From NCBI GenBank assembly GCA_934045075.1, contig OW203721.1:2164497-2228496 (forward strand): a stretch of 64,000 nucleotides of DNA, read 5' to 3'. The DNA comes from Yponomeuta sedellus (lineage: Eukaryota; Arthropoda; Insecta; Lepidoptera; Yponomeutidae). The notes under the pieces were generated by a model. The model was given only the letters and a program-made list of their open reading frames with translations. It was not told where the DNA came from and did not search any database. Positions 32,193 to 41,348 of the stretch are shown in pieces. The translations under genes were made by a program, and so were the position numbers. Every line of letters begins with the position of its first letter. Positions within the stretch are counted from its first letter, which is position 1.

Positions 32193-32934
32193 TTTTCTGA
32201 GATATTCAATGAGACAGCACCACAGTTAACTATTTACTTAGCGAAATTTTCAACTCAGAAACTGGTCCATAACTATTACACACTGTGTTAACGAGACAAA
32301 AGATCCGATCCACTAAACGGACGTTAGGTCGCATAGCCACTAAACGGATGTTACCAACTTCACGGTGAACACGGCCCTGTGTACCTTCCCCTAAAATTGC
32401 CCCCGGCCGAACAGAGGATTAAAAATAACCTAATTAGGTTTTTATTGCTACCGACTTGTGTTTGGCTTAAGTAAATAATTGTCTTATTTCCTTTTTACAA
32501 ATAGCCTCTAGGTAATGAGCTTGATTATGTTTGAAGAGCTTGTAAGTGGCCGATCGGAATGAAAATAACACCGATTAGTCGACAGCAAATCAAAGTTTAC
32601 ACGACTGCACTTTAATACGTTACATTACGGGTGATTTTTCTACAAACGTGATTGGTAGGTAAATCGACCATAGTAGGAACATAATAGTCTAGCGAGTGGT
32701 GGCCTATTGGACTCGAAAGCGGGAGACCCAGGTTAGATTCCCAGTGCGTGCATGTATCTAAGGCTTTCTTTAATTGCAAAGTTACGTACATCTGCGAGTT
32801 CGTCTAGCAATACCACACGCTAACTATGGAAGGAAAACGTCGTGAAGAGACCTGAGTCTCTGAGGTATTCACTCGGAGTTGCCAATCCGCTGTGGGTGGT
32901 TGAAAAGGGAAAATAGTTTTTTTCACACGGTAAT
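32193..32934. other. Unannotated, with a diverged tRNA-SINE
   Basis: 32700-32920 begins with a tRNA-like segment (GTGGCCTATTGGACTCG, then CCCAGGTTAGATTCCC) and a body resembling 14060-14280. The rest is not recognised. Confidence 0.4.
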
Positions 32935-33240
32935 AGTTGTGTGAGGATGTGTAGAGGAAATGTGGAGAGGATGAAGAAAGAAATATTGACGAAACAAATA
33001 TATTTTGCGAATGTAAGTGGAAGGGTTGGTAAGGGACGTCCCAGGCGGACATACATCGACCAGATAGGGGATTTATTACTAAAAAGAAAGATAAAAAGTA
33101 CCCGGATCCGGCATGCGTGTATGCAACGACTTATGAACGTTGATGAAGCGAAGGTGATCTGTCAGGATCGTGGCAAGTGGCAGTGCCTGGTCTCGGCCTA
33201 CCCCTCTGGGATACAGGCGTGAGGTTATGTATGTATGTTC
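32935..33240 (+). mobile_element. RTE-like LINE 3' end (family D), best copy
   Basis: An open frame of 93 codons: NVERMKKEILTKQIYFANV, then GRVGKGRPRRTYIDQIGDLL, RHACMQRLMNVDEAKVICQD and SAYPSGIQA stop. A TATGTATG tail follows. The best preserved member of family D here. Confidence 0.7.
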
Positions 33241-33938
33241 ACACGGTAAGGTCCAAAAAAATTAAACGTTATACAACTAATTAGTTGGAATAATGAACGG
33301 GAGGTAGTTAAACTCTAACTCTTAAATCTTAAGATACAGATTTGTTCCTAAACCTGTATTTTAAGAGTTAGTGATTTTACTTGTAACCGAGTAAATCTTA
33401 TTAACCTTTAAGTGGGCAAGGGGAAAATAGTTCCCACGTTAAATTGAACTTTATCACCTTATGAAATAGAGTCCAAAACCAATAAAAAAATCATACTACC
33501 CATGCCTAGCCTAAGCCCTTTCTCTATCTCTCCGAGAGAAGGAATTTTCTCAAAAGTGTGACGTATATAGGCTTATGTAGCTACATACGTCTATTACTAA
33601 ATAAACAGCAAAGCTATCTCATACCCTCGGTAAGGCTGCACCTCTCTACATATCGGTAGGTACAATGGCCAGCGGATACAAATACACTTTTCCGTGCAAC
33701 ATATTTTTCCTCTTACCGCAGTCCACGCTGATCCTATCAAAGGCCGGAAAAGCATATAAAATGTTCGGATTTCGTCCTGCTACTGCTCTGCATGAGCTTG
33801 GCGTCTGAGTGATGGATCCGCTGATGTGCGAAGGATTGCCACATGGATGTGGCATCGAGCGTTTAGACGTTCTGCTAGATTTTTGGCACCTGTGATGTGT
33901 GGAAGGTTAACTGCAAGCAAAGGACGTTTGACGTCCTT
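33241..33938. other. No feature recognised
   Basis: AT-rich; no conserved coding block or clear repeat. 33520-33600 has weak SINE-tail resemblance. Confidence 0.3.
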
Positions 33939-34225
33939 GTTATCAACCCTTGTATGTCCCCACTGCTGGGGCACGGGTCTCTTCCTTTTTAATGCCCGTT
34001 AATGCACCAACCCGTGCTAAGGAGAATTTTAAAAACCTAATTAGAGGCTAAAAATTCCACCCATGCCGGGATTCGAACCCGCGATCCCTGGCTACCCGTG
34101 CCAGCGCTCTTCCAACTGAGCTAATGGGTGACTCACCGGCATCAGTGAAATTTCGAACCTCTTTTGTCGCGGGTTCGAATCCCGGCATGGGTGGAATTTT
34201 TAGCCTCTAAATAGGTTTGTAAAGC
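33939..34225. mobile_element. 5S-SINE 3' end joined to a tRNA-SINE A fold-back
   Basis: A minus-sense 5S-SINE 3' end (33939-33990) runs into a minus-sense tRNA-SINE (about 34000-34166). That turns directly into a plus-sense segment (GTCGCGGGTTCGAATCCCGG, 34166-34222). No clear target duplication. Confidence 0.7.
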
Positions 34226-34776
34226 CTAGTTAGTTAGACCTGAGATTTCCGCACTTAGCCCCATGGTTGGGCCATCATACCTACGTAGCAAAGCTGTGAG
34301 TTTTCTCCAGCCAGCTTATCTCTTTCCAGAAAGTTAGCAGTGCTTTGATGTCAGTGCGGGTTGAGGATGTCTATACTAGTATGCTTAGGACAAGAACGGG
34401 CTTACTTATTGATGCCTTTATTGACAATTATTGATGAATTATTGACCATTATAAATTATTTTTATAATTCTTTTGGTATGATTTATTTTGTTGTTATTAA
34501 TCATTTATTGACATCTTGATCTATTTAGTTATTCATAAAATTGTTGTAATGATACGTTTGTTACGATTTATAAAATGTTGTATTGATTGATTTAGCGAAG
34601 TTTGGGGCATAATTGTATATTGATAGCATAATTTGGCTTGAAGAATTTCTCTGTTTTACTGTAAATATATACTAAGCAGTTATTTGAATTAGTTTAGAGT
34701 GTGCAATAAATTACGTAATGGTTTAACTGTAATGTTATTACGAAATTTACAAATAAATAAATGATGAAATGAGTGA
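34226..34776. other. No feature recognised
   Basis: AT-rich, ends in an ATGAATGAATGA lead-in to the microsatellite. Confidence 0.3.
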
Positions 34777-35290
34777 ATGAATGAATGAATGAACGAACGA
34801 ACAAACGAACGAACGAACAAAAGAACGAACGAACGAACGAACGAACGAACGAACGCACGAACGAACGAACGAACAAACGAACGAACGAACAAAAGAACGA
34901 ACGAACGAACGAACGAACGAACGAACGAACGAACGAACGAACGAACGAACGAACGAACGCACGAACGAACGAACGAACGAACGAACGAACGAACGAACGA
35001 ACGAACGAATTAATGAATGAACGAACGAACGAACGAACGAACGAACGAACGAACGGACGAACGAACGAACGAACGAACGAACGAACGAACGAACGAACGA
35101 ACGAACGAACGAACGAACGAACGAACGAACGAACGAACGAATGAATGAATGAAATGAAAAGGTTTTATTTATTCAAAATGTTTTATGAGTGAATGAATGA
35201 ATGAATGAATAAATGAATGAACGAATGCATGAATGAATGAAATGAAAAGGTTTTATTCGTTCAAAAGGTTTTATGAATGAATGAATAAAC
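34777..35290. repeat. (GAAC)n/(GAAT)n microsatellite grown around LINE tails
   Basis: About 370 bp of mostly ACGA/GAAC units with GAAT ends. It contains, at 35150-35180 and 35240-35275, the LINE 3' terminus AATGAAAAGGTTTTATT (inverted) of the family at 41016-44600. The Asn-Glu-Arg-Thr frames are artefacts. Confidence 0.92.
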
Positions 35291-35929
35291 GAACGAACGA
35301 ATAAATACATGCCGCATCCAAAGACGGCACCTATAGCCCACTGCGACGCTTCTAGCACCCTAAGTGCACTTTTATTTGGCATCGAAAAAACCTACGACAA
35401 TATAGGCGAAAAAACCCCGCACTCACGTGGCGTGGATAAAGTTGAAATCCAGGATTAGTCTGGGTGGACTAGGTTACGAGCTGCAGGGTATGATCGAAAA
35501 CCGCATTGGAACAAAATACCCGTAAGCTCAGAATAGACGTGCTGTTCGACCATACAAGCATTTCTGTGGGAAAAACTAAAAAAACTCAGTTTATTATTAT
35601 TATTGCACTAATTACATGAGGAAATGTACAAGGGTGGGAAGAGAGTAATAACTTAATCTAGAACAGGGGTGGCCGACTTGATTAGACCCAAGATCTACTG
35701 TTTACTGATGAAAACCTCTACGATCTACCAATCACATACTTCTTGAAATCTTAAATGAAACAGCATAGTTCAGTACACAATAACAAAAATATACTATACT
35801 GCGAAAACAAAAGAGAGCTATACTGCTTTGAAGAGAGGATAAATGACATAACATAACATTTACATACAGTCACATACATTGCTTCTAACCCCACACTAGG
35901 ATACCCTGTGTCGTGGGCACTAGAAACAA
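35291..35929. other. Mostly unannotated
   Basis: A fragment near 35884 (CACACTAGGATACCCTGTGT) is shared, inverted, with 2581 and, diverged, with 53657. No coding region recognised. Confidence 0.3.
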
Positions 35930-38245
35930 CGGTTTTTTTTTTGTTCCCAGCCGGGATTCGAACCCGGGGCCTCTTGCATGGTAGGTAGATGCGCTACCTT
36001 TTTTTTAAAAACCTATTTAGAGGCTAAAAATTTCACCCATGCCGGGATTCGAACCCGCAACCTCTGGCTATCCGAACCAGCGCTCTACCAATTGAGCCAA
36101 TGGGTGACTCACGGCATCAGTGAAATTTCGAACCTCTTTACAATATTCTCTGTATTACGTACAGGCAGCGACATCTGACTTAAGCAAATTGCATTACTTA
36201 CAGCCCCGACTACCTACTTTGCAGTTAGGTTTAACATCGGAACGATATCACTGTACTCACATGATTACACTATTTTTATTTTTAATGCACTAACCCGTGC
36301 TAAGGAACAAATTTAAAAACCTATTTAGAGGCTAAAAATTTCACCCATGCCGGGATTCGAACCCGCAACCTCTGGCTATCCGAACCAGCGCTCTACCAAT
36401 TGAGCCAATGGGTGACTCACGGCATCAGTGAAATTTCGAACCTCTTTACAATATTCTCTGTATTACGTACAGGCAGCGACATCTGACTTAAGCAAATTGC
36501 ATTACTTACAGCCCCGACTACCTACTTTGCAGTTAGGTTTAACATCGGAACGATATCACTGTACTCACATGATTACACTATTTTTATTTTTAATGCACTA
36601 ACCCGTGCTAAGGAACAAATTTAAAAACCTATTTAGAGGCTAAAAATTTCACCCATGCCGGGATTCGAACCCGCAACCTCTGGCTATCCGAACCAGCGCT
36701 CTACCAATTGAGCCAATGGGTGACTCACGGCATCAGTGAAATTTCGAACCTCTTTACAATATTCTCTGTATTACGTACAGGCAGCGACATCTGACTTAAG
36801 CAAATTGCATTACTTACAGCCCCGACTACCTACTTTGCAGTTAGGTTTAACATCGGAACGATATCACTGTACTCACATGATTACACTATTTTTATTTTTA
36901 ATGCACTAACCCGTGCTAAGGAACAAATTTAAAAACCTATTTAGAGGCTAAAAATTTCACCCATGCCGGGATTCGAACCCGCAACCTCTGGCTATCCGAA
37001 CCAGCGCTCTACCAATTGAGCCAATGGGTGACTCACGGCATCAGTGAAATTTCGAACCTCTTTACAATATTCTCTGTATTACGTACAGGCAGCGACATCT
37101 GACTTAAGCAAATTGCATTACTTACAGCCCCGACTACCTACTTTGCAGTTAGGTTTAACATCGGAACGATATCACTGTACTCACATGATTACACTATTTT
37201 TATTTTTAATGCACTAACCCGTGCTAAGGAACAAATTTAAAAACCTATTTAGAGGCTAAAAATTTCACCCATGCCGGGATTCGAACCCGCAACCTCTGGC
37301 TATCCGAACCAGCGCTCTACCAATTGAGCCAATGGGTGACTCACGGCATCAGTGAAATTTCGAACCTCTTTACAATATTCTCTGTATTACGTACAGGCAG
37401 CGACATCTGACTTAAGCAAATTGCATTACTTACAGCCCCGACTACCTACTTTGTCCTGCTTTATCTACCGCTACCTACTTTATCTACCGCTACCGACTTT
37501 CGAATCCCGGCATGGGTGAAATTTTTAGCCTCTAAATAGGTTTTTTAAATTTGTTCCTTAGCACGGGTTAGTGCATTAAAAATAAAAATAGTGTAATCAT
37601 GTGAGTACAGTGATATCGTTCCGATGTTAAACCTAACTGCAAAGTAGGTAGTCGGGGCTGTAAGTAATGCAATTTGCTTAAGTCAGATGTCGCTGCCTGT
37701 ACGTAATACAGAGAATATTGTAAAGAGGTTCGAAATTTCACTGATGCCGTGAGTCACCCATTGGCTCAATTGGTAGAGCGCTGGTTCGGATAGCCAGAGG
37801 TTGCGGGTTCGAATCCCGGCATGGGTGAAAACTTTTAGCCTCTAAATAGGTTTTTAAATTTGTTCCTTAGCACGGGTTAGTGCATTAAAAATAAAAATAG
37901 TGTAATCATGTGAGTACAGTGATATCGTTCCGATGTTAAACCTAACTGCAAAGTAGGTAGTCGGGGCTGTAAGTAATGCAATTTGCTTAAGTCAGATGTC
38001 GCTGCCTGTACGTAATACAGAGAATATTGTAAAGAGGTTCGAAATTTCACTGATGCCGTGAGTCACCCATTGGCTCAATTGGTAGAGCGCTGGTTCGGAT
38101 AGCCAGAGGTTGCGGGTTCGAATCCCGGCATGGGTGAAATTTTTAGCCTCTAAATAGGTTTTTAAATTTGTTCCTTAGCACGGGTTAGTGCATTAAAAAT
38201 AAAAATAGTGTAATAGATGCGCTACCGCTACGCCACAGAGGTCGT
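35930..38245 (-). mobile_element. Second tRNA-SINE type, split by the SINE array
   Basis: 35930-35998 and 38227-38245 together form a minus-sense tRNA-like unit with B box (GGGTTCGAATCCCGG) and A box (TGGCGTAGCGG). The 2.2-kb array sits between the two boxes. The tRNA-like part is well preserved, so it is a SINE head or a tRNA-like gene destroyed by the insertion. Confidence 0.75.
35986..38226. mobile_element. Inverted tandem array of tRNA-SINE A bounded by a 13-bp target duplication
   Basis: TAGATGCGCTACC at 35986-35998 and 38214-38226 bounds 2215 bp. The left part is minus-sense: units repeat at exactly 308 bp (landmark CCTATTTAG at 36012, 36320, 36628, 36936 and 37244), four full and one partial, ending at 37454. 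The hinge is 37455-37499. The right part is plus-sense with landmarks at 37531, 37841 and 38149, ending in AAAAATAGTGTAA. The left edge begins with eight T, an inverted A-tail. Each full unit has A and B boxes and a nearly complete cloverleaf. Confidence 0.95.
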
Positions 38246-38514
38246 CAAATAGTAGATGCGAAAGTAACATGTCGGAGCGGCGATTGAAAAATGATACAAC
38301 ATGATGCGTTCAGCAGTTCGTGATTACGTTGCGCAATCTGTTCTACGTTTTTATATTTTTTGGCTTACCACGATAGACTGGACTAATAGTCGCGATCAAA
38401 CGGTTGGCCATCCCTGATCTAGAACATTAAAACGTTTAGCGTAAATTAGATCACAAATAAGTGTCATTATTCGTTCAATTATTTGGTAAAGTGTTGGATG
38501 AAGACGAGTTAACT

Positions 38515-38886
38515 TCTATAATATAAAAATGAATCGCTGAATTTGTGTTGGTAAGCGCAAATCTCGAGAGCAGCTGAATCGATTTCGCTAATTCTTTTTT
38601 AAGAATATTCCTTGAAGTCCAAGGATGGTTCTTACGGAGAGAATAATAAAAAAAATTAAAGAATCGACTGTTAGGCGGTACGAAGTTCGCTGGGTCAGCT
38701 AGTTTTCTATACTATAAAAATGAATCGCTGAATGTGTTGGTAAGCGCAAACCTCGAGAGCAGCTGAAACGATTTCGCTAATTGTTTTTTTAGCATATTCC
38801 TTGAAGTACGAGGATGGTTAAACGAAAAATAAAAAAAATATAAAGAATCGACTGTTAGGCGGTACGAAGTTTGCTGGGTCAGGTAG
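38515..38886 (+). mobile_element. Two Helitron-like elements in tandem
   Basis: Copies at 38515-38702 (ends GGGTCAGCTAG) and 38706-38886 (ends GGGTCAGGTAG), separated by three T. The second has a CTAG to GTAG change. Confidence 0.65.
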
Positions 38887-39035
38887 TAAATTATAGAATT
38901 AATTATTTTAAAGAAATTGGAAGGATTTACTTAAATTATGTCAATGATTAACAGGTAGGCGTCCTAAATCGGTAGGTCGTAGGTTCGAATGTTAATTTAT
39001 ACACGCCCACCAACATCTATCACTTCTGAGGAAGA

Positions 39036-39322
39036 TAAGATAAGATGAGAATATTTTTGATTGTACACTGGAAAAAAAACAAATACAAAACAACTACAAA
39101 TATACATAGTACAATTGGCGGTTGTCTAGAAAGAAAGGTTGTCGAAGGAAGAAATTGCTCTAAGCAAATTCTTCTAGACAACCTTACGATTGAAAGTTGC
39201 TGAAGGAAATTAGAAAGACGGGTAGCCAGTGCAAATTTGAATATTGATACATACTTATACTTAATAATAATACACTTACATACCGTTACTTACATAAACT
39301 TATAATTTATTATAAACAATAG
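39036..39322 (-). mobile_element. Jockey-like LINE 3' fragment (family E)
   Basis: Nearly identical to the inner part of 11229-11545 (GGAAATTAGAAAGACGGGTA). A small internal duplication surrounds 39125-39180. Confidence 0.6.
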
Positions 39323-39671
39323 TTGCCACTTTTTACCCCGCAGAGGTGGCACAGCCATGCTTGTACTTAGGTTTGATGGAATTGCTTTCTACAATTCCTA
39401 CTATGCACTAGTGGTTATTTGGCTGTTTGGCTCCCTGCATGCAGTGCCTTCACGAGTCACTGCAATATTCACGACCGCCTACAGTGCTGTTAATTCGGTA
39501 TTATCGTCCTCACGCCGCGGCCCCGGTCATAATCGCTGGCGGCGCTAAGGTCCCTACATACTAGTAGATCTCGAAACGCCTCAGACAGAGCTCGAAAAAA
39601 AAGCTACATGCTGCTTAAATTTTTTTGCCAACAAACAGACGCAAAGTAGGACTACCATAAAATTTTAATTA

Positions 39672-39868
39672 TTATAAAGGCGAAAGTTTGTGAGTGTGTA
39701 TGTTTATTACATCTTCATGTCTAAATGGCTCGATCGATTTTAATAAAATTTGGTATAGAATTAGGTGACACTTGGGATAAACACATAAGCTACGTTTTAC
39801 TGCGGAAAAGTATCTTATTCAGATGGGAAAATCGATAAACCGCGGGTAACACCGCGGAGCACAGCTAG
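39672..39868 (+). mobile_element. Helitron-like element (LEP1 type)
   Basis: Starts ATTATAAAGGCGAAAGTTTG. Near the end it forms the hairpin CCGCGG-GTAACA-CCGCGG followed by AGCACAGCTAG and T. A subterminal hairpin before CTAG is the Helitron 3' signature. Confidence 0.7.
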
Positions 39869-40013
39869 TAGGTACATAAATAAATTTTGTTGGTGGTAAC
39901 AACAAAAGCTGAAATAAAACATTGGTAGACGTGCAAAAAAAAGAACACGAGAAAATGGTAAAAATGCAATTTATAATAATTTACGAATAATATAGAGTAG
40001 GATTGAATATCAA

Positions 40014-40216
40014 AGCGCTCGTGGCCTATAGTGTGACCATTAGTGCTGTGCACTCCCTGAGGTATGCGCGCGGCGAGACGGGAGGAGAATCGGCTGCTGC
40101 GCTCTGTCAGCGCGCCGTCAAATGTGAACTCATGCACTTTTTTCTTCGCCTCCCACCACGCCGCGCATACCTCAGGGAGTGCACAACACTAATGGCCACA
40201 CTATAGTCGAACCGTA
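40014..40216 (+). mobile_element. 5S-SINE head carrying a GC-rich MITE
   Basis: The 5S-SINE start (AGCGCTCGTGGCCTA) is interrupted at 40029 and resumes at 40204 (TAGTCGAACCG). Confidence 0.7.
40029..40203. mobile_element. GC-rich MITE with 46-bp inverted repeats
   Basis: TIRs TAGTGTGACCATTAGTG... and its inverse, inner part CACTCCCTGAGGTATGCGCG, with TA duplicated at 40027 and 40204. 175 bp, no coding region. The empty site is known from other 5S-SINE copies. Tc1/mariner-like target. Confidence 0.85.
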
Positions 40217-40337
40217 ATTTGTAAAAGCGGTGACAACGGAGTGTTAGAATGCCTCATTTGGTAGCTTGAGGATTCGAATCGAAACATGTACCAACGACTT
40301 TGTTTTCTAAGTTGTGTACCTACCTCTATGAAGTTAT

Positions 40338-40606
40338 AGTTCGGGTTGGTGGAGGATTGTAAGACAGTGGCGGGCCTTAACATCAGATATTATCGAGCCG
40401 CCCATAAGGCCTCCAACATGGCTTAACGACTGCCATTACATGACAGCCGGAACCAAAGGCTTAACTTGCCTTGCGAATCACGGAAGCGCTCGGAAAAATG
40501 CCACTATCGGTAGTCACAAGACGGTCATCCATCCTGCAACTGACCGCGCCTGTTGTTGCTTAGCTAAAGATTGATCACTCGGTTCGACTTGGTCACGAGC
40601 GCTTTC
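40338..40606 (-). mobile_element. 5S-SINE, 3'-truncated
   Basis: Minus-sense copy from the GTTGGTGGAGGATTG region to the 5' head; the last 80 bp of the 3' end are missing. Confidence 0.7.
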
Positions 40607-40609
40607 GTA

Positions 40610-41015
40610 ATTTATGTAATTTTGCACAGGTGCCTATATGTAATGTAGGCAACGAATAAACCGGATTTTTTGAAATTCAACCCCTAAAGGGGCGAAAAGG
40701 GTTGCCAAAATTTGTATAGGAGGTATAAAGAATGTTGTCTAATTTTCGTGAAACTTAAAGTAAATACTCTTCAACACAATTGATTGAACACGTGTTTCGC
40801 CGTTTTTCTAAACCTAACCCTTAAGGGAGTGTACGGGGATGCAAGAAAATCCAGGCGGACGGAGTCGCAGGCAAAAATTAGTATAAATATAAAAATGATT
40901 TTACTGTAAAAACACAATGTTTACTTAATAAACGTCAATGCTGTTAGTTTCACGATGAATAGACTATGTGAATAAGAATCTAACAAAGAAAGCAAACTCT
41001 ACATTTCCTGATATG
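40610..41015. other. No feature recognised
   Basis: Unique-looking AT-rich sequence; a GGGCGAAAAGGG motif at 40688 is not diagnostic. Confidence 0.3.
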
Positions 41016-41149
41016 AAATGAAATGAAATGAAAAGGTTTTATTCAAAGTAGCGCAGAAGCTGCGTCTTAATGAACGTTACAATTCAAACTAGGTGTCCAT
41101 TTCAAAATCTAGATCATTTTGGAGAAAAAATGGACAAAAAACTCCAAAC

Positions 41150-41293
41150 TTACCCCCTTATTCATAATAGTCCGCTAGCTTAAAACAGCTGCTAAACAGT
41201 GTTTTCTTTCATTCTGACTTAGGTCAATAGAAGAGGACAGAGTGAGAATAAGCATTGCTTAAAGTTAACAGACTATTATGAATAAGGGGGTTA
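41150..41293. mobile_element. PIF/Harbinger-type MITE in the LINE 3' UTR
   Basis: 138 bp (41153-41290) with TIRs CCCCCTTATTCATAATAGTC and TTA duplicated at 41150 and 41291. A three-base TTA target fits PIF/Harbinger. No coding capacity. Confidence 0.8.
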
Positions 41294-41348
41294 GTCTTTT
41301 CAAAGTCCTTAATTAACATAGTTTACATAATTATTATAAACATAGAAC

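Noticed and set aside
34689..35144. Frames of repeating Asn-Glu-Arg-Thr and Ser-Phe-Val-Arg
   Set aside because: Translation of the GAAC/GAAT microsatellite.
36012..37454. CRISPR-like or satellite array
   Set aside because: The repeat is 308 bp with no spacers, lies in an animal genome, and is explained as a SINE array with an outer target duplication.
36012..38213. Cluster of tRNA genes
   Set aside because: The units have a near-complete cloverleaf, but C replaces the usual U before the anticodon, the T stem has a mismatch, and each is embedded in a 308-bp SINE unit; they are SINE heads.
40003..40206. 67-codon frame in GC-rich DNA
   Set aside because: It lies wholly in a MITE with inverted repeats.
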